Positions 37,253 through 46,727 of a DNA stretch of 64,000 bases are shown here, piece by piece. Positions within the stretch are counted from its first letter, which is position 1. Each line of letters opens with the position of its first letter. The DNA lies in the NCBI RefSeq assembly GCF_000488255.1, contig NZ_KI530745.1, positions 310,001 to 374,000 of the forward strand, in the 5' to 3' direction. This DNA is from Acinetobacter indicus CIP 110367 (GTDB lineage Bacteria; Pseudomonadota; Gammaproteobacteria; Pseudomonadales; Moraxellaceae). A model generated the notes under the pieces. That model worked only from the letters and a program-made list of their open reading frames with translations. It ran no database searches and was not told the DNA's origin. The position numbers were made by a program, and so were the translations under genes.

Positions 37253-38029
37253 TTAGAGTCGTTGACGTACCATTTCAAAAAAACAGACTGAACCGGCAAT
37301 CGCGACATTTAAGGATTCCTGTCCGCCCGGTTGTGGAATGGTAACGGCTTCGGCATGTGCCAATGCATAATCCGATACACCTTGACCTTCATTACCGAGA
37401 ATCCATACGCATGGCTGGCTTAAGTCTTTGGCATACAGGCTGGTGGAACGGTGTGAGCTGGTGACATAGACCGGAATTTTAAACTGTTCCAGAATCTCAT
37501 CGAGCTGGATATTTTCAAAGGTCTGCAAAGAAAAATGCGCACCCATCCCGGCACGTAATACCCGTGGTGACCATAACGAGGCGGAGCCTTTGGTGCAGAC
37601 AATTTGCTGGATGCCGGCTGCAGCAGCCGAGCGTAGCAGGGTGCCGACATTGCCCGGGTCCTGGACATTTTCCAAGATTAAGGTATCGGCCTGATAGTCA
37701 AGCGCCTGACTGGAACTTGGCAAATCGACAATAGCCAGACAGGCAAGGGTGGTGCCCAAGGTACTTAAATCTTTATATAAAGACTCGCCAATTACAAACA
37801 CCGTACCCTGATACTGGTCCAGAATATCGTTCAGATCAGGATGTTTCAGGGCATTTTCGGTGGTGAAAATCGCGTTAATTTTCCGGTTTTGTTCTAACCA
37901 TGCCAGACAAAGGTGCGAACCTTCAAGCACAGTCTGACCTTGTTTTTTACGGTAGCTGTTTTGTTCAATCAAGCCACGTAGGTGCTTAATTTTAGGATTA
38001 TCTTTCGATTCGAGAAATAAGGTAGGCAT
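37253..38029 (-). CDS. TrmH/SpoU-family RNA 2'-O-methyltransferase
   Basis: A 258-residue SPOUT methyltransferase. The N-terminal substrate-binding domain includes SKDNPKIKHLRGL and GQTVLEGSHLCLAWLEQN. The catalytic knot has LILENVQDPGNVGTLLRSAAAAG (split), WILGNEGQGVS and VTIPQPGGQESLNVAIAGSV, the three SpoU motifs binding SAM. It methylates ribose in rRNA or tRNA; the exact target is unknown. ATG 38029 has GGATG 6 bp upstream. A stable hairpin lies between it and fbp. Confidence 0.9.
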   Translation of the reverse strand: MPTLFLESKDNPKIKHLRGLIEQNSYRKKQGQTVLEGSHLCLAWLEQNRKINAIFTTENALKHPDLNDILDQYQGTVFVIGESLYKDLSTLGTTLACLAIVDLPSSSQALDYQADTLILENVQDPGNVGTLLRSAAAAGIQQIVCTKGSASLWSPRVLRAGMGAHFSLQTFENIQLDEILEQFKIPVYVTSSHRSTSLYAKDLSQPCVWILGNEGQGVSDYALAHAEAVTIPQPGGQESLNVAIAGSVCFFEMVRQRL

Positions 38030-38040
38030 GGAGAACATCC

Positions 38041-38068
38041 ACACCTGTGAGCACAGACCCACAGGTGT
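38041..38068. promoter_or_regulatory. Hairpin between fbp and the methyltransferase gene
   Basis: ACACCTGTG (38041-38049) and CACAGGTGT (38060-38068), perfect 9-bp arms with a 10-base loop. On the minus strand it ends immediately before the ribosome site of the methyltransferase. With no T run it is not a standard terminator. It could end fbp transcription weakly or mask translation. Confidence 0.45.
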
Positions 38069-38081
38069 TAATCAGAAAAAA

Positions 38082-39056
38082 TTAAGCGTGGTAGCCAGTA
38101 ACAAGATCAACTTCGTTTTTAGAACCAATGATCACTGGTACACGTTGATGCAGATCGGTCGGTTCAATTTCCAGAATACGTACACGACCTGTTGTCGACG
38201 CACCACCGGCTTGTTCCATGAGCATACTCATCGGGTTGGCTTCATACATTAAACGTAAACGGCCAGCTTTTTTCGGGTCTTTCAGGTCATATGGATACAT
38301 GAAAATCCCGCTACGGCACAGAATACGGTGAATATCACCTACCATACAGGCCACCCAGCGCATGTTAAAATCTTTTTCACGCGGACCGGTTTTACCGGCT
38401 AGCAGTTCATCAATATAACGTTGAACGGGTGCTTCCCAATGACGCTGGTTAGAGGCATTAATTGCATATTCTTTGGTATCCGCTGCCACCTGGATATTTT
38501 CCGAAGTCAGCAGGAATTCCTGAGCTTCCGGGTCGAAGGTAAAGAATACTACACCTGCACCGACGGTTAAGGCCATCATGGTTGATGGGCCATACAGTAC
38601 ATAACCGGCAGCAACTTGGTGAACACCGGCCTGCATGAAATCAGCTGCTTGGGTCACTGCATTTTTTGCCGGAAGAATCGAGAAAATGGTGCCGACACAC
38701 ATATTGATGTCGATGTTGCTTGAACCATCTAGCGGATCGAACAGCACTAAATATTGGCCATTTTCCTGTGCCGGAGTGAATTCATCCAGTTCTTCTGAGG
38801 CTAAACCGCCCACATTGGGATGTTTCTGTAAGGCATCAATCAGGTAATCATTGGAAATGACATCGAGTTTCTTTTGCTCTTCGCCTTGCACGTTCTCATT
38901 TTGTGCACTGCCCAGAACCCCAGCCAAGGCGCCTTTTTGTAAAGCCTGATCAATGGTTTTGCAGGTATTGGCAATTGTCTCAATCACCTGTGCAAGTTCA
39001 GGGGTTAAATTTCCGCTTTGTTGTTGTAGAAATTGGGACAGGGTGCGATAAGACAT
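38082..39056 (-). CDS. fbp: Fructose-1,6-bisphosphatase, class I
   Basis: A 324-residue gluconeogenic enzyme hydrolysing fructose-1,6-bisphosphate. Motifs are [31 protein letters not shown], the metal site [24 protein letters not shown] (split, about residues 105-128), [11 protein letters not shown], and [33 protein letters not shown] (split). Acinetobacter lacks a complete Embden-Meyerhof pathway, so Fbp fits growth on acetate or amino acids. Confidence 0.96.
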   Translation of the reverse strand: MSYRTLSQFLQQQSGNLTPELAQVIETIANTCKTIDQALQKGALAGVLGSAQNENVQGEEQKKLDVISNDYLIDALQKHPNVGGLASEELDEFTPAQENGQYLVLFDPLDGSSNIDINMCVGTIFSILPAKNAVTQAADFMQAGVHQVAAGYVLYGPSTMMALTVGAGVVFFTFDPEAQEFLLTSENIQVAADTKEYAINASNQRHWEAPVQRYIDELLAGKTGPREKDFNMRWVACMVGDIHRILCRSGIFMYPYDLKDPKKAGRLRLMYEANPMSMLMEQAGGASTTGRVRILEIEPTDLHQRVPVIIGSKNEVDLVTGYHA

Positions 39057-39244
39057 AATAGGAAAACTCCGAATAAGAATCGATCGGGCATGATCAAAAA
39101 AGCTTTGTCCGATATTTTAGATGAGAACAGCTTAAAAGAAAAATTAAACTCAACTATTTGACGTGATTTTGCCCTTGCAAGTCTGCTAGAAAGTGCTATG
39201 TTGATGTGAAGGAACAGAATCAACCAGTATATAGGAGCACACAT

Positions 39245-39442
39245 ATGACAACGTTAAAGTTTGATGCGACTCCAACCCCAAGCGAAGGCATTAGTTTAGA
39301 TGAAATTAGCGCCGACAAGGTTAAAGAGGCCTGGAAGGGGTATGAAGCAAAACCAGAGTACAAGAAATTTAACAAGCACGACATGATTGAGTCGATGCAA
39401 CCCGCCAAAGATGAAGAAGATGCACAGGCAGATGCACCTTAA
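39245..39442 (+). CDS. Small acidic cytoplasmic protein, unknown function
   Basis: A 65-residue acidic protein beginning MTTLKFDATPTPSEG and containing ISLDEISADKVKEAWKGYEA. Its charged C-terminal tail is probably disordered. No domain recognised. ATG 39245 has AGGAG 8 bp before it, so the frame's upstream ATG at 39206 is rejected. It has its own strong terminator, which suggests a real and possibly abundant small protein. Confidence 0.75.
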   Translation: MTTLKFDATPTPSEGISLDEISADKVKEAWKGYEAKPEYKKFNKHDMIESMQPAKDEEDAQADAP

Positions 39443-39476
39443 ATAGAATTTGACTCAGCTCTTGTGTTTGAGTATT

Positions 39477-39506
39477 AAAAAAGCGCCCGATGGAGCGCTT
39501 TTTTAT
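39477..39506 (+). terminator. Rho-independent terminator after the small acidic gene
   Basis: AAAAAAGCGC / GCGCTTTTTT with an 8-base loop. It can also end the minus-strand tol-pal transcript. Confidence 0.88.
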
Positions 39507-39535
39507 ATTGAGCAACTCTGCTCAATGGTGCAATC

Positions 39536-40105
39536 TTAACGCAGTAAAGGTGGTACCGCTTCGTAGTTGATTTCAACACGGCGGTTTTCTTTCCAGGCAC
39601 TTTCATCATGACCTGGGTTAACCGGCATTTCTTTACCATAGCTGACCGGTTCTAATTGACCCGGATTCACGCCCGTGGTGACCAGGAAGCTTTCAACCGC
39701 TTTGGCACGACGCTCACCAAGGGCCATGTTGTATTCACGGGTACCACGTTCATCGGTATGACCTGTAAGCGCGACTTTCGAGTTGGCATTGGCCATCAGG
39801 AATTGTGCATGTGCCTGTAGGGTTTGTAGGTCTTCATTCGACAGTTCGCTGCTGTCATAGTCAAAGTGCACCACACGTTTTGCCAAGAATGCTTTATTGG
39901 CTTCAGTTACACCTTTGGCAGATGCACCGGCCAGGTTTTGTGCATTCAAGGCTGCATCATCACTTAAGCCTTGTGTATTGACCGTGGTTGAAGAGGTCGG
40001 TGTTTGTCCTGCTTGAACATCGGTTGCAGGCTTACGGTTGGCACAGCCAGTCATCACCAGCGCTGAGGCCAGTACAGGCAATACAAATAATTTTACTGCG
40101 TTCAT
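39536..40105 (-). CDS. pal: Peptidoglycan-associated lipoprotein Pal
   Basis: A 189-residue outer-membrane lipoprotein. The signal peptide ends in lipobox VMTGC (Cys about 22), then a linker and the OmpA-like domain with VHFDYDSSELSNEDLQTL. The peptidoglycan-binding TGHTDERGTREYNMALGERRA follows. It binds peptidoglycan and TolB and completes the Tol-Pal system. ATG 40105 has GGAG 6 bp before it. It is the last gene of the tol cluster, 35 bp after tolB. Confidence 0.97.
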   Translation of the reverse strand: MNAVKLFVLPVLASALVMTGCANRKPATDVQAGQTPTSSTTVNTQGLSDDAALNAQNLAGASAKGVTEANKAFLAKRVVHFDYDSSELSNEDLQTLQAHAQFLMANANSKVALTGHTDERGTREYNMALGERRAKAVESFLVTTGVNPGQLEPVSYGKEMPVNPGHDESAWKENRRVEINYEAVPPLLR

Positions 40106-40140
40106 TTTCATCTCCATGAAACTTGGTTGTTCAGTTGCTC

Positions 40141-41427
40141 TTATTTTGGTGCCCAAGCCGGTTCACGCACTTCACCTTGTTCACTTGGCAAATTCATACG
40201 GAAACGACCATCTAAAGACATAATAGACAGCAGGCCACGCGCACCTTCACGGGTTGCATAGACCACCATCTGTCCATTCGGTGAGAAGCTTGGAGATTCA
40301 TCCAGGCTGGTTGGGGTGAGAATATTGGTAATGCCGGTATTAATGTCCTGAATCGCAACTTTATAATTGCTGCCACTTGGACGATGAACCAGCGCCAGTT
40401 TTTTACCATCGGCACTTAAAGTACCACGCGCATTAAATGCGCCGCGGAAGGTCAGACGTTTGCTGCTGCCGGTATTTAGGTCATAGCGATAGATTTGCGC
40501 TGAGCCGCCACGATCTGAAGTAAAAATAAACGATTTACCATCGGGTGCGTAGCGTGCTTCTGTATCAATGGCGCTGTCATTGGTCATGCGCTTGAGTTGA
40601 CGCGTGCCCAGATCCATCTCGTAAATTTCCGGATTGCCGTGCATTGAAGCAGTAAACAGCATGCGTGAACCATCTGGAGAGAAGCTTGGTGCGCCATTTA
40701 AGCCACGGAAGCTGGCCAGTTTTTCACGTGAACCGGTAGATAAATCCTGAACATAAATCGCAGGGCGTTTGGTTTCAAAGGACACGTAGGCAATTTTCTT
40801 GGCATCTGGCGTCCAGGCCGGCGACAAGATTGGATCGCGTGAAGTCAGAATGGTTCTTGGCTGTTCACCATCGGTGTCGGCAATTTGCAGGGTATAGCGC
40901 TGCTCCGGAGTGGCCGGATTTCGCAAGACATAGGCAATACGACCACTGAAATCGCCTTTAATACCGGTCAGTGCTTCATAGATGGTGTCACTGATCATAT
41001 GTGCAGCCTGACGGGTACGTGAAGCCGGTACAGTCAGTAATTCGTTTAATAAATACTGCTGCTTTTGCACATCATACAGCTGATAGTGAATTTCAAAGCC
41101 ACCATCTGCAGTTGGCTTGCTGGTACCAGTCACTACATAAGGTACACCGGCGGCCTGCCAGGCAGCGGCATTTGGACTATTATTTGCTGCACTTGCCGGC
41201 AAGTTTTTCGATGAGCTGGTGAATTTACCGGAACGGTTCAGGTCATTTTCAACAATCGGGTAAATGCTTTGATCATTACTAAACGGAATGATGGCAATTT
41301 TTGGGGCTTCTGCAGGCGCTTTGGCAATTTCCAGATGCAGCTGGGCATGAGTTTGAGAGACCATTATTGGACCCAAGGCGGTAAAAATTGCCAAGCAAAG
41401 TAGATGTTTAGGCTTCATTTCCATCAT
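40141..41427 (-). CDS. tolB: Tol-Pal system periplasmic protein TolB
   Basis: A 428-residue periplasmic protein. A signal peptide (about residues 1-28, ending THAQ) leads to an N-terminal alpha/beta domain. A six-bladed beta-propeller follows, with repeated [53 protein letters not shown] and [14 protein letters not shown]. The propeller binds Pal and its N-terminus binds TolA. Start choice among three near ATGs is uncertain by up to three residues. Confidence 0.96.
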   Translation of the reverse strand: MMEMKPKHLLCLAIFTALGPIMVSQTHAQLHLEIAKAPAEAPKIAIIPFSNDQSIYPIVENDLNRSGKFTSSSKNLPASAANNSPNAAAWQAAGVPYVVTGTSKPTADGGFEIHYQLYDVQKQQYLLNELLTVPASRTRQAAHMISDTIYEALTGIKGDFSGRIAYVLRNPATPEQRYTLQIADTDGEQPRTILTSRDPILSPAWTPDAKKIAYVSFETKRPAIYVQDLSTGSREKLASFRGLNGAPSFSPDGSRMLFTASMHGNPEIYEMDLGTRQLKRMTNDSAIDTEARYAPDGKSFIFTSDRGGSAQIYRYDLNTGSSKRLTFRGAFNARGTLSADGKKLALVHRPSGSNYKVAIQDINTGITNILTPTSLDESPSFSPNGQMVVYATREGARGLLSIMSLDGRFRMNLPSEQGEVREPAWAPK

Positions 41428-41581
41428 TCGCTATTTACTCAAAACATAATTCTTGTTGATGTGATTGTTCTACATAATGCCATGCTTATTTGAGATTTAA
41501 AGCAGAGAATTATGACCAAACTGTTATAACACTGTGAAAAGTGAATAAAATTTTGTCGCTTGTTGTGCAGTGTAACTGAAA

Positions 41582-41614
41582 AATAACAGGCCATCCCGGC
41601 TTTTGACAGGATGG
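41582..41614 (-). terminator. Hairpin after tolA
   Basis: CCATCC (41591-41596) and GGATGG (41609-41614) in the 196-bp tolA-tolB gap, followed on the minus strand by a T-rich stretch. Weak: it may only attenuate transcription into tolB. Confidence 0.4.
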
Positions 41615-41623
41615 TGAGTCAGC

Positions 41624-42811
41624 TTATTTGGCAGTAAAGCTTGAGGTGAAACTGCGTGCTTCACGGCGTGCATCCGGGTCCGAAGGCATTGGATATGGTG
41701 CAGCAGCACGTACCGCGGCCTCGACACTGGCTTTCATGTCCGGATCACTGGAGTTCACAATCACCGAGGCTACCGAACCGCTGTCGGTCAGCGTAACCCG
41801 TGCCGTGGCAGTTTTGCCAGAAGAGCCGACCGGAATATCCCAGGCCCGACGGATCTTGTTTTCAAAATCGCGTTTGGCTGTAGAGGCAATCCGTTTGGCT
41901 TCAGCTTTCTTTTGTGCCGCTTCTTCGGCCGCCTGTTTGGCCGCCGAAGCTTTGGCTTCTGCTTCAGCACGGGCTTTGGCCTCTGCATCCGCTTTTGCTT
42001 TCGCAGCTGCATCGGCTTTGGCTTTTTCAGCTGCTTCGGCTTTGCGTTTGGCCTCCGCTTCAGCCTTGGCTTTGGCTGCTGCTTCTGCTTTGGCCTTATT
42101 CGCAGCCTCGGCTTTGCGTTTGGCTTCAGCATCGGCTTTGCGTTTCGCCTCTGCATCTGCCTTCGCCTTGGCTGCCGCATCCGCCTTGGCCTTATCTGCC
42201 GCTTCGGCTTTACGTTTGGCTTCCGCTTCCGCCTTACGACGTGCATCAAGTTTGGCTTTTTCTGCGGCTTCTGCCTTACGCAGGGCTTCAGCTTCGCTAC
42301 GGCGTTTGGCTTCTGCCTCGGCTTTGGCCTGTGCAGTGGCCTTGGCTTTTTCAGCGGCTTGGGCTTTACGTTCAGCTTCAGCCTTGGCGCGCTGGGCCTG
42401 TTGTGCCTGTAATTTTTCTGCTTCCGCTTGTGCACGTGCTTCCAGGCGTTTTTGCTGTTCGGCCTGTTGCTGTGCTGCGGTATTGCTGGCCTGAGCTTTG
42501 GCTGGTTCTGGTTGCGGCAGAGGTGGCGGTGCGACCGGAATTACCGGGGCATCTTCAACCGGAGTCGCGGTTTGCTGAATCTCGGCTTCCACATTTTCAT
42601 GTGCAGTTTCAGCAAACTCGGTTTCTTCACGGGTAACAGGGGGTAAATCTTCCGGTTTAATCAGCACGGTCCGAATCTGTTTGGGTGGTTCCGGTGGCTG
42701 GCTCATGCCCAGATAAAGTAAACCCACCACGGCAATGACATGCACGCCGAGCGTGAAGCCAATGGCCAGTGCTTTTTGCTGAAACGGTGGTTTTTGCAAT
42801 CTTTTCATCAT
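41624..42811 (-). CDS. tolA: Tol-Pal system protein TolA
   Basis: A 395-residue inner-membrane protein spanning the periplasm. One membrane helix (about residues 14-32, AIGFTLGVHVIAVVGLLYLG) is followed by a Pro/Glu-rich hinge. A long Ala/Lys/Glu-rich helical domain of imperfect repeats (KAEAEAKRKAEAA type, about 110-300) comes next. The C-terminal domain has AKRDFENKIRRAWDIPVGSSG and ends SFTSSFTAK. It couples TolQR energy to TolB/Pal. Large antisense frames here are caused by its repetitive codons. It abuts tolR directly. Confidence 0.95.
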   Translation of the reverse strand: MMKRLQKPPFQQKALAIGFTLGVHVIAVVGLLYLGMSQPPEPPKQIRTVLIKPEDLPPVTREETEFAETAHENVEAEIQQTATPVEDAPVIPVAPPPLPQPEPAKAQASNTAAQQQAEQQKRLEARAQAEAEKLQAQQAQRAKAEAERKAQAAEKAKATAQAKAEAEAKRRSEAEALRKAEAAEKAKLDARRKAEAEAKRKAEAADKAKADAAAKAKADAEAKRKADAEAKRKAEAANKAKAEAAAKAKAEAEAKRKAEAAEKAKADAAAKAKADAEAKARAEAEAKASAAKQAAEEAAQKKAEAKRIASTAKRDFENKIRRAWDIPVGSSGKTATARVTLTDSGSVASVIVNSSDPDMKASVEAAVRAAAPYPMPSDPDARREARSFTSSFTAK

Positions 42812-43264
42812 TTACTTTAATGGCTCAGTCAGTAAGCCAACTTGAGTTAAACCGGCGTCCTGAAGGCTGCTCATCAGGGCCATGACTTCGCCATACGCAC
42901 GAGATTTTTCACCTTCAATCACCACATGCAGTTCTTTATTTTCTGCTTGCGCCTGTTGCTGTGCTTCACTTAATACGGCAGTCAGTTCACTGAGTGTTAG
43001 CGGCTGACTGGAGTTTTGGGCTTTGTATTTCAGAAAATACTGGCCGTCTTTGTCCAGACTGACCACAGCTGGCGCATCTTTGGATTCAATCGGATTGCCA
43101 TTGGCCTGCGGCAAATCGACATTGATACCGCTGGTAATCATTGGGGCAGTGACCATAAAAATGACCAGCAGCACCAACATCACGTCGATGTAAGGCACTA
43201 CGTTCATATCACTTTTTAAGGGCTTTTTAATACGCTCGAAGCGTCCGGAACGTTGAATGGCCAT
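42812..43264 (-). CDS. tolR: Tol-Pal system protein TolR
   Basis: A 150-residue ExbD/TolR-family protein. The single membrane helix has the essential acidic residue in VPYIDVMLVLLVIFMVTAPM, and a periplasmic domain follows (SLDKDGQYFLKYK, SRAYGEVMALMSSLQDAGL). With TolQ it makes the proton-driven motor. Its start overlaps the tolQ stop by one base (TAATG). Confidence 0.96.
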   Translation of the reverse strand: MAIQRSGRFERIKKPLKSDMNVVPYIDVMLVLLVIFMVTAPMITSGINVDLPQANGNPIESKDAPAVVSLDKDGQYFLKYKAQNSSQPLTLSELTAVLSEAQQQAQAENKELHVVIEGEKSRAYGEVMALMSSLQDAGLTQVGLLTEPLK

Positions 43265-43962
43265 TAGTCATGTTCCCGTGCTGAACCCAAAGACTGACGT
43301 TGTAATAAGGCCACCATTTCTTCAGCAAACAAGGCACGGTCTGAATAGAGGCTTTCACCTTTGGCGGTGTAATGGTTAAAGGCCAGGACTGCTGGAATTG
43401 CGGCAAATAAACCAATTGCGGTGGCAATCAGCGCTTCGGCAATCCCCGGTGCAACTGTAGCCAGTGTTACCTGATCGACATCGGCCAGGCCAATAAAGGC
43501 ATTCATAATGCCCCACACGGTTCCAAATAAACCAATATACGGTGCCACAGAGCCAATGCTGGCCAGCGCGCCTAAGCCTTGTTCCAGTTGGCCTTGGTCA
43601 CGGCTTAAACCGACACGTAAAATACGTTCGGTACCTTCTAGACTTTGTGCAGTCGGGGCATGACGTTTTTTCAATTTGAGAAATTCACCCAGACCCTGAT
43701 AGAAAATATCTTCCAGGCCGGTGCGTTTGGAATTGAGTTGGGCGTTGTTATATAGCGTATTTAATTCAGCACCAGACCAGAAGATTTTCTGGAAATGATC
43801 ATCATCAGCCTGGGCTTTTTTATAACTGAGATGTAACTTGGCGATCAGATACCAACTATACAAGGAGGCCAGTAACAGCACCAACATGACCAGTTGTACC
43901 ACAGGGCTTGCCTGCAAAATAAGATCAGAGACTTGTAGAGATGATTCTAATTGTGTTGCCAT
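43264..43962 (-). CDS. tolQ: Tol-Pal system protein TolQ
   Basis: A 232-residue MotA/TolQ/ExbB-family inner-membrane protein with three helices, at about 20-40, 135-155 and 170-190. Signature segments are ALASIGSVAPYIGLFGTVWGIMNAFIGL (split) and LATVAPGIAEALIATAIGLFAAIPAV (split). It forms the proton channel with TolR. It follows ybgC by 22 bp in the standard ybgC-tolQRAB-pal order. Confidence 0.96.
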   Translation of the reverse strand: MATQLESSLQVSDLILQASPVVQLVMLVLLLASLYSWYLIAKLHLSYKKAQADDDHFQKIFWSGAELNTLYNNAQLNSKRTGLEDIFYQGLGEFLKLKKRHAPTAQSLEGTERILRVGLSRDQGQLEQGLGALASIGSVAPYIGLFGTVWGIMNAFIGLADVDQVTLATVAPGIAEALIATAIGLFAAIPAVLAFNHYTAKGESLYSDRALFAEEMVALLQRQSLGSAREHD

Positions 43963-43984
43963 AGTTACGTAGTGCCATAAGTTT

Positions 43985-44398
43985 TTAGTCTTGGTCCTGT
44001 CCTAGCTCTTTTAGAATCAGGCCACGAATTTCATCCGGAAGGCGACGTGGACGCATTTCAGAACTTAAACATGCCAATTCCACCTCACCAGAAGCAAGCA
44101 TGATTTCACCACGATAAATATTTTGTTGCAATACAAATGACGTTGCTTTACACGAAACAACACTTGCTGTAACAGTAATCAGATCATCCATTAAGATTGG
44201 ACGCATATATTTGACATTAATTTTATGCACGACAAAGTTATAGTCGTTTTGATGCCAATAATGATCGACGCCGGAAGCACGCAGCCATTCGGTCCGGGTG
44301 CGCTCCATGAAACGAATATGATTGGCATGGTATACAATCCCGCCTGCATCGGTGTCTTCCATATAGATACGAATTTGAAATTCAAACTTATTCGCCAT
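43985..44398 (-). CDS. ybgC: Tol-Pal-associated acyl-CoA thioesterase YbgC
   Basis: A 137-residue hot-dog-fold thioesterase. The 4-hydroxybenzoyl-CoA-thioesterase-like signature is YMEDTDAGGIVYHANHIRFMERTRTEWL (split; catalytic Asp about residue 17). It hydrolyses acyl-CoA and is associated with phospholipid enzymes. First gene of the tol-pal cluster. About 300 bp lies upstream without a clear gene. Confidence 0.95.
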   Translation of the reverse strand: MANKFEFQIRIYMEDTDAGGIVYHANHIRFMERTRTEWLRASGVDHYWHQNDYNFVVHKINVKYMRPILMDDLITVTASVVSCKATSFVLQQNIYRGEIMLASGEVELACLSSEMRPRRLPDEIRGLILKELGQDQD

Positions 44399-44694
44399 GA
44401 TACTGTTCCATTACAATTTTCAGTTTTGGTCTGGAAGGGCCGTACAGAACTGGATTGAAGTTGTCTGAGGTTCTGTCAAATGCCCGACTGGGTTGGCTTT
44501 GCAGTTTAGCATAATGACTTTTTGCTCCTATGGCACAAGGTGTCAAATCCAGTGGCAAAGGTATAAAGAATGTAGAGCCAAGATTGGATATTTATCGTTC
44601 GGTACAGGTTGAATTAGGTGAATTGGCACGTGATTTATGCTTTTTTTTGCCATACCGCCTGTGCTTGACTATTGGCAATTTTGATAGCGCGGTT
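44399..44694. other. Intergenic region upstream of ybgC
   Basis: About 300 bp between ybgC and the interrupted membrane-protein gene. It should contain the tol-pal promoter. TTGACA hexamers occur on the minus strand near 44476 and 44548, but I find no well-spaced -10. A 72-codon plus-strand frame (44530-44748) lacks a ribosome site and enters the antisense of the neighbour. No other structure seen. Confidence 0.5.
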
Positions 44695-45345
44695 TTAGGC
44701 ACTGTCCGGATGACTGAGGTACAGCCGCTCCACCGCATAATCGCGTAGATGCAAGGCGAAATAGCTGCTGATCACGAAAGTTCGCTCAAACTGCTGAGGC
44801 TGCTTATTGGCAAAATATTGCCGTAGCTAAAGTAAGCCATACCAGATCAGACTAAGAAAGAACGCAGCCACAGATAAGACAATCCCTACAGCGTCTTGCA
44901 GCAGATAACAGCCAATTCCGCCCAGCACAGCCACTAATGTCAGAATCAGGGCAAGCTTCTGTTTCGGTTTTACTGAAGTGGGTGGTTGGGTATAGGTTTC
45001 AATAAAGGGGTTAAGTTCTTCAGAAAAATACAGGCTAATCCAGTGGATGACACATAGCTGATCAAAAGGGATGGCATCAATGGACCAGTGCCCATGCCGA
45101 TGCAGATCGATCTGTTCAATGCCGGCTCGATCTGCATCAATGATTTTGCCGCGTTCATTTTTAAAGTCGAAGCTCAGCCAGGGACTGAGATTGCCTTGCA
45201 AAAGCTGGTTCAGATAGTTCAGTTCAGATTCACTGAAAAACTGTAATGGTTTGCTATAAGGTAGGGGCCGGATTGGCTGCAATTGCTCTATCAGCTCATC
45301 AAAATGCCGCTGAAGGTGTTGAATTAGTTGTTGTTCGGTCATCAT
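44695..45345 (-). pseudogene. Membrane protein gene interrupted by an in-frame TAG
   Basis: The frame from ATG 45345 gives 172 residues: a polar N-terminal domain (MMTEQQLIQHLQRHFDELIE; WLSFDFKNERGKIID; IEQIDLHRHGHWSIDAIPFD) and then two membrane helices (LALILTLVAVLGGIGCYLL; IVLSVAAFFLSLIWYGLL). A TAG (44827-44829) follows. The same frame then has 43 more sense codons, to TAA at 44695-44697. They read LRQYFANKQPQQFERTFVIS and onward, with normal composition for a cytoplasmic tail. A CAG-to-TAG change would explain it. Family not recognised; an intact protein would have 216 residues. It lies between ruvB and ybgC. Confidence 0.65.
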
Positions 45346-45428
45346 TATTGTTGTTCGAGTATGTATTCAAGTTGTTATTTATCAAAGACCTTCATCATCT
45401 CATAAGCAATGAAGGTCAGGCATTGCTG

Positions 45429-46430
45429 TTATTTCGGTTCCGGCGGGGTCATGCCAAACTGCAAATAAGCCATATTGGTGGCAATCCGGCCACGTGCAGT
45501 ACGCATCACATAACCTTGCTGAATCAGATAAGGCTCAATCACATCTTCCAAGGTGCCTGAATCTTCTGCCATGGCTGCGGCCAGTGCTTCGACACCGGCA
45601 GGTCCGCCATCAAAACGTTCCAGTAACATTGACAGATAGCGACGGTCTAAGGTGTCCAGGCCATCTTTATCGACATTGAGCATATCCAGAGCGCGCTGGG
45701 CCATTGCATGGGTGACTTCGCCGGTGCCTTTGACCTGGGCATAGTCACGTACCCGGCGCAACAAGCGGTTGGCAATACGCGGTGTGCCGCGGGAACGGCG
45801 GGCAATTTCTGCCGCGCCTTCTTCGGTCATCGGGACATCCATTAAACTGGCAGAACGTTTTACGATATGGGTCAGATCTTCCACCGAGTAGAATTCTAAA
45901 CGCTGCACAATCCCGAAACGGTCACGCAGCGGCGAAGTGAGCAGACCGGCCCGCGTGGTGGCGGCGACCAGAGTAAATGCCGGCAAGTCCAGTTTGATCG
46001 AACGCGCTGCCGGGCCTTCACCAATCATGATGTCCAGCTGGTAATCTTCCATCGCCGGATAGAGGATTTCTTCAATCACTGGTGACAGGCGATGAATTTC
46101 ATCAATAAACAGTACATCGCCTTCTTCAAGGTTGGTCAGCATGGCTGCCAAGTCACCGGCACGTTCAAGCACAGGCCCCGAAGTCGATTTCAGGTTGCCG
46201 CCCATTTCACGGGCAATGATATTGGCTAGGGTGGTTTTACCTAAGCCCGGTGGGCCGAAAATCAGGGTATGATCGAGGGCTTCGCCGCGGCCGCGCGCTG
46301 CACCAATAAAGATTTCCATTTGTTCACGCACCACCGGTTGACCGATGTAGTCATCGAGGGAGGTGGGGCGGATGGCGCGATCAATTTGATCTTCGGGTTT
46401 TTCAGAACCACTGATAAGACGGTCTTGCAT
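45429..46430 (-). CDS. ruvB: Holliday junction helicase RuvB
   Basis: A 333-residue AAA+ motor that drives branch migration with RuvA. Motifs are [11 protein letters not shown], Walker [17 protein letters not shown], Walker [13 protein letters not shown], sensor [18 protein letters not shown] and a C-terminal winged helix with [16 protein letters not shown] and [16 protein letters not shown]. It is downstream of ruvA but separated by an unusually long 297-bp spacer, so it may have its own promoter. Confidence 0.97.
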   Translation of the reverse strand: MQDRLISGSEKPEDQIDRAIRPTSLDDYIGQPVVREQMEIFIGAARGRGEALDHTLIFGPPGLGKTTLANIIAREMGGNLKSTSGPVLERAGDLAAMLTNLEEGDVLFIDEIHRLSPVIEEILYPAMEDYQLDIMIGEGPAARSIKLDLPAFTLVAATTRAGLLTSPLRDRFGIVQRLEFYSVEDLTHIVKRSASLMDVPMTEEGAAEIARRSRGTPRIANRLLRRVRDYAQVKGTGEVTHAMAQRALDMLNVDKDGLDTLDRRYLSMLLERFDGGPAGVEALAAAMAEDSGTLEDVIEPYLIQQGYVMRTARGRIATNMAYLQFGMTPPEPK

Positions 46431-46727
46431 ATATTATGTAAACTTCAGGTAAATACAGTTTAATGGGGCAGACGTCAAAAGCGCTTTTTGACGGATGTTC
46501 CAAGAAAATTAAATTTCGGGAATAACCTGCGGTTGGCCTTACCTTGCGAAATATATTTCTCATTCGGCAAAAGTAAGCAAAACCATCGTCATTCGCAAAA
46601 CTCGTCAAAAGATGATTCGTCTCGACTATATCGCAGAAACATTTTTATGCAAATGCTTCCTGCCTGAAACAGTTGCGAATGACATTTTCGCGTATCTCAT
46701 GCTGGCCTTGAGATGAAATAGAGCTAT
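46431..46727. repeat. ruvA-ruvB spacer with inverted repeats
   Basis: No gene. It holds a near-palindrome CGTCAAAAGCGCTTTTTGACG-type element at 46473-46493. An 11-bp perfect inverted repeat GTCATTCGCAA (46588-46598) / TTGCGAATGAC (46673-46683) encloses 74 bases. ruvA and ruvB are usually almost contiguous, so this may be an inserted non-coding element. Confidence 0.45.

Noticed and set aside
41628-42494. Large antisense frames (up to 288 codons) inside tolA
   Set aside because: They come from the repetitive Ala/Lys/Glu codons of the TolA helix. The translations are low-complexity Ala/Ser or Leu/Pro strings without ribosome sites.
44530-44748. 72-codon plus-strand frame between ybgC and the interrupted gene
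   Set aside because: No ribosome site. Its second half is antisense to the downstream part of the interrupted membrane-protein gene and it matches no family.
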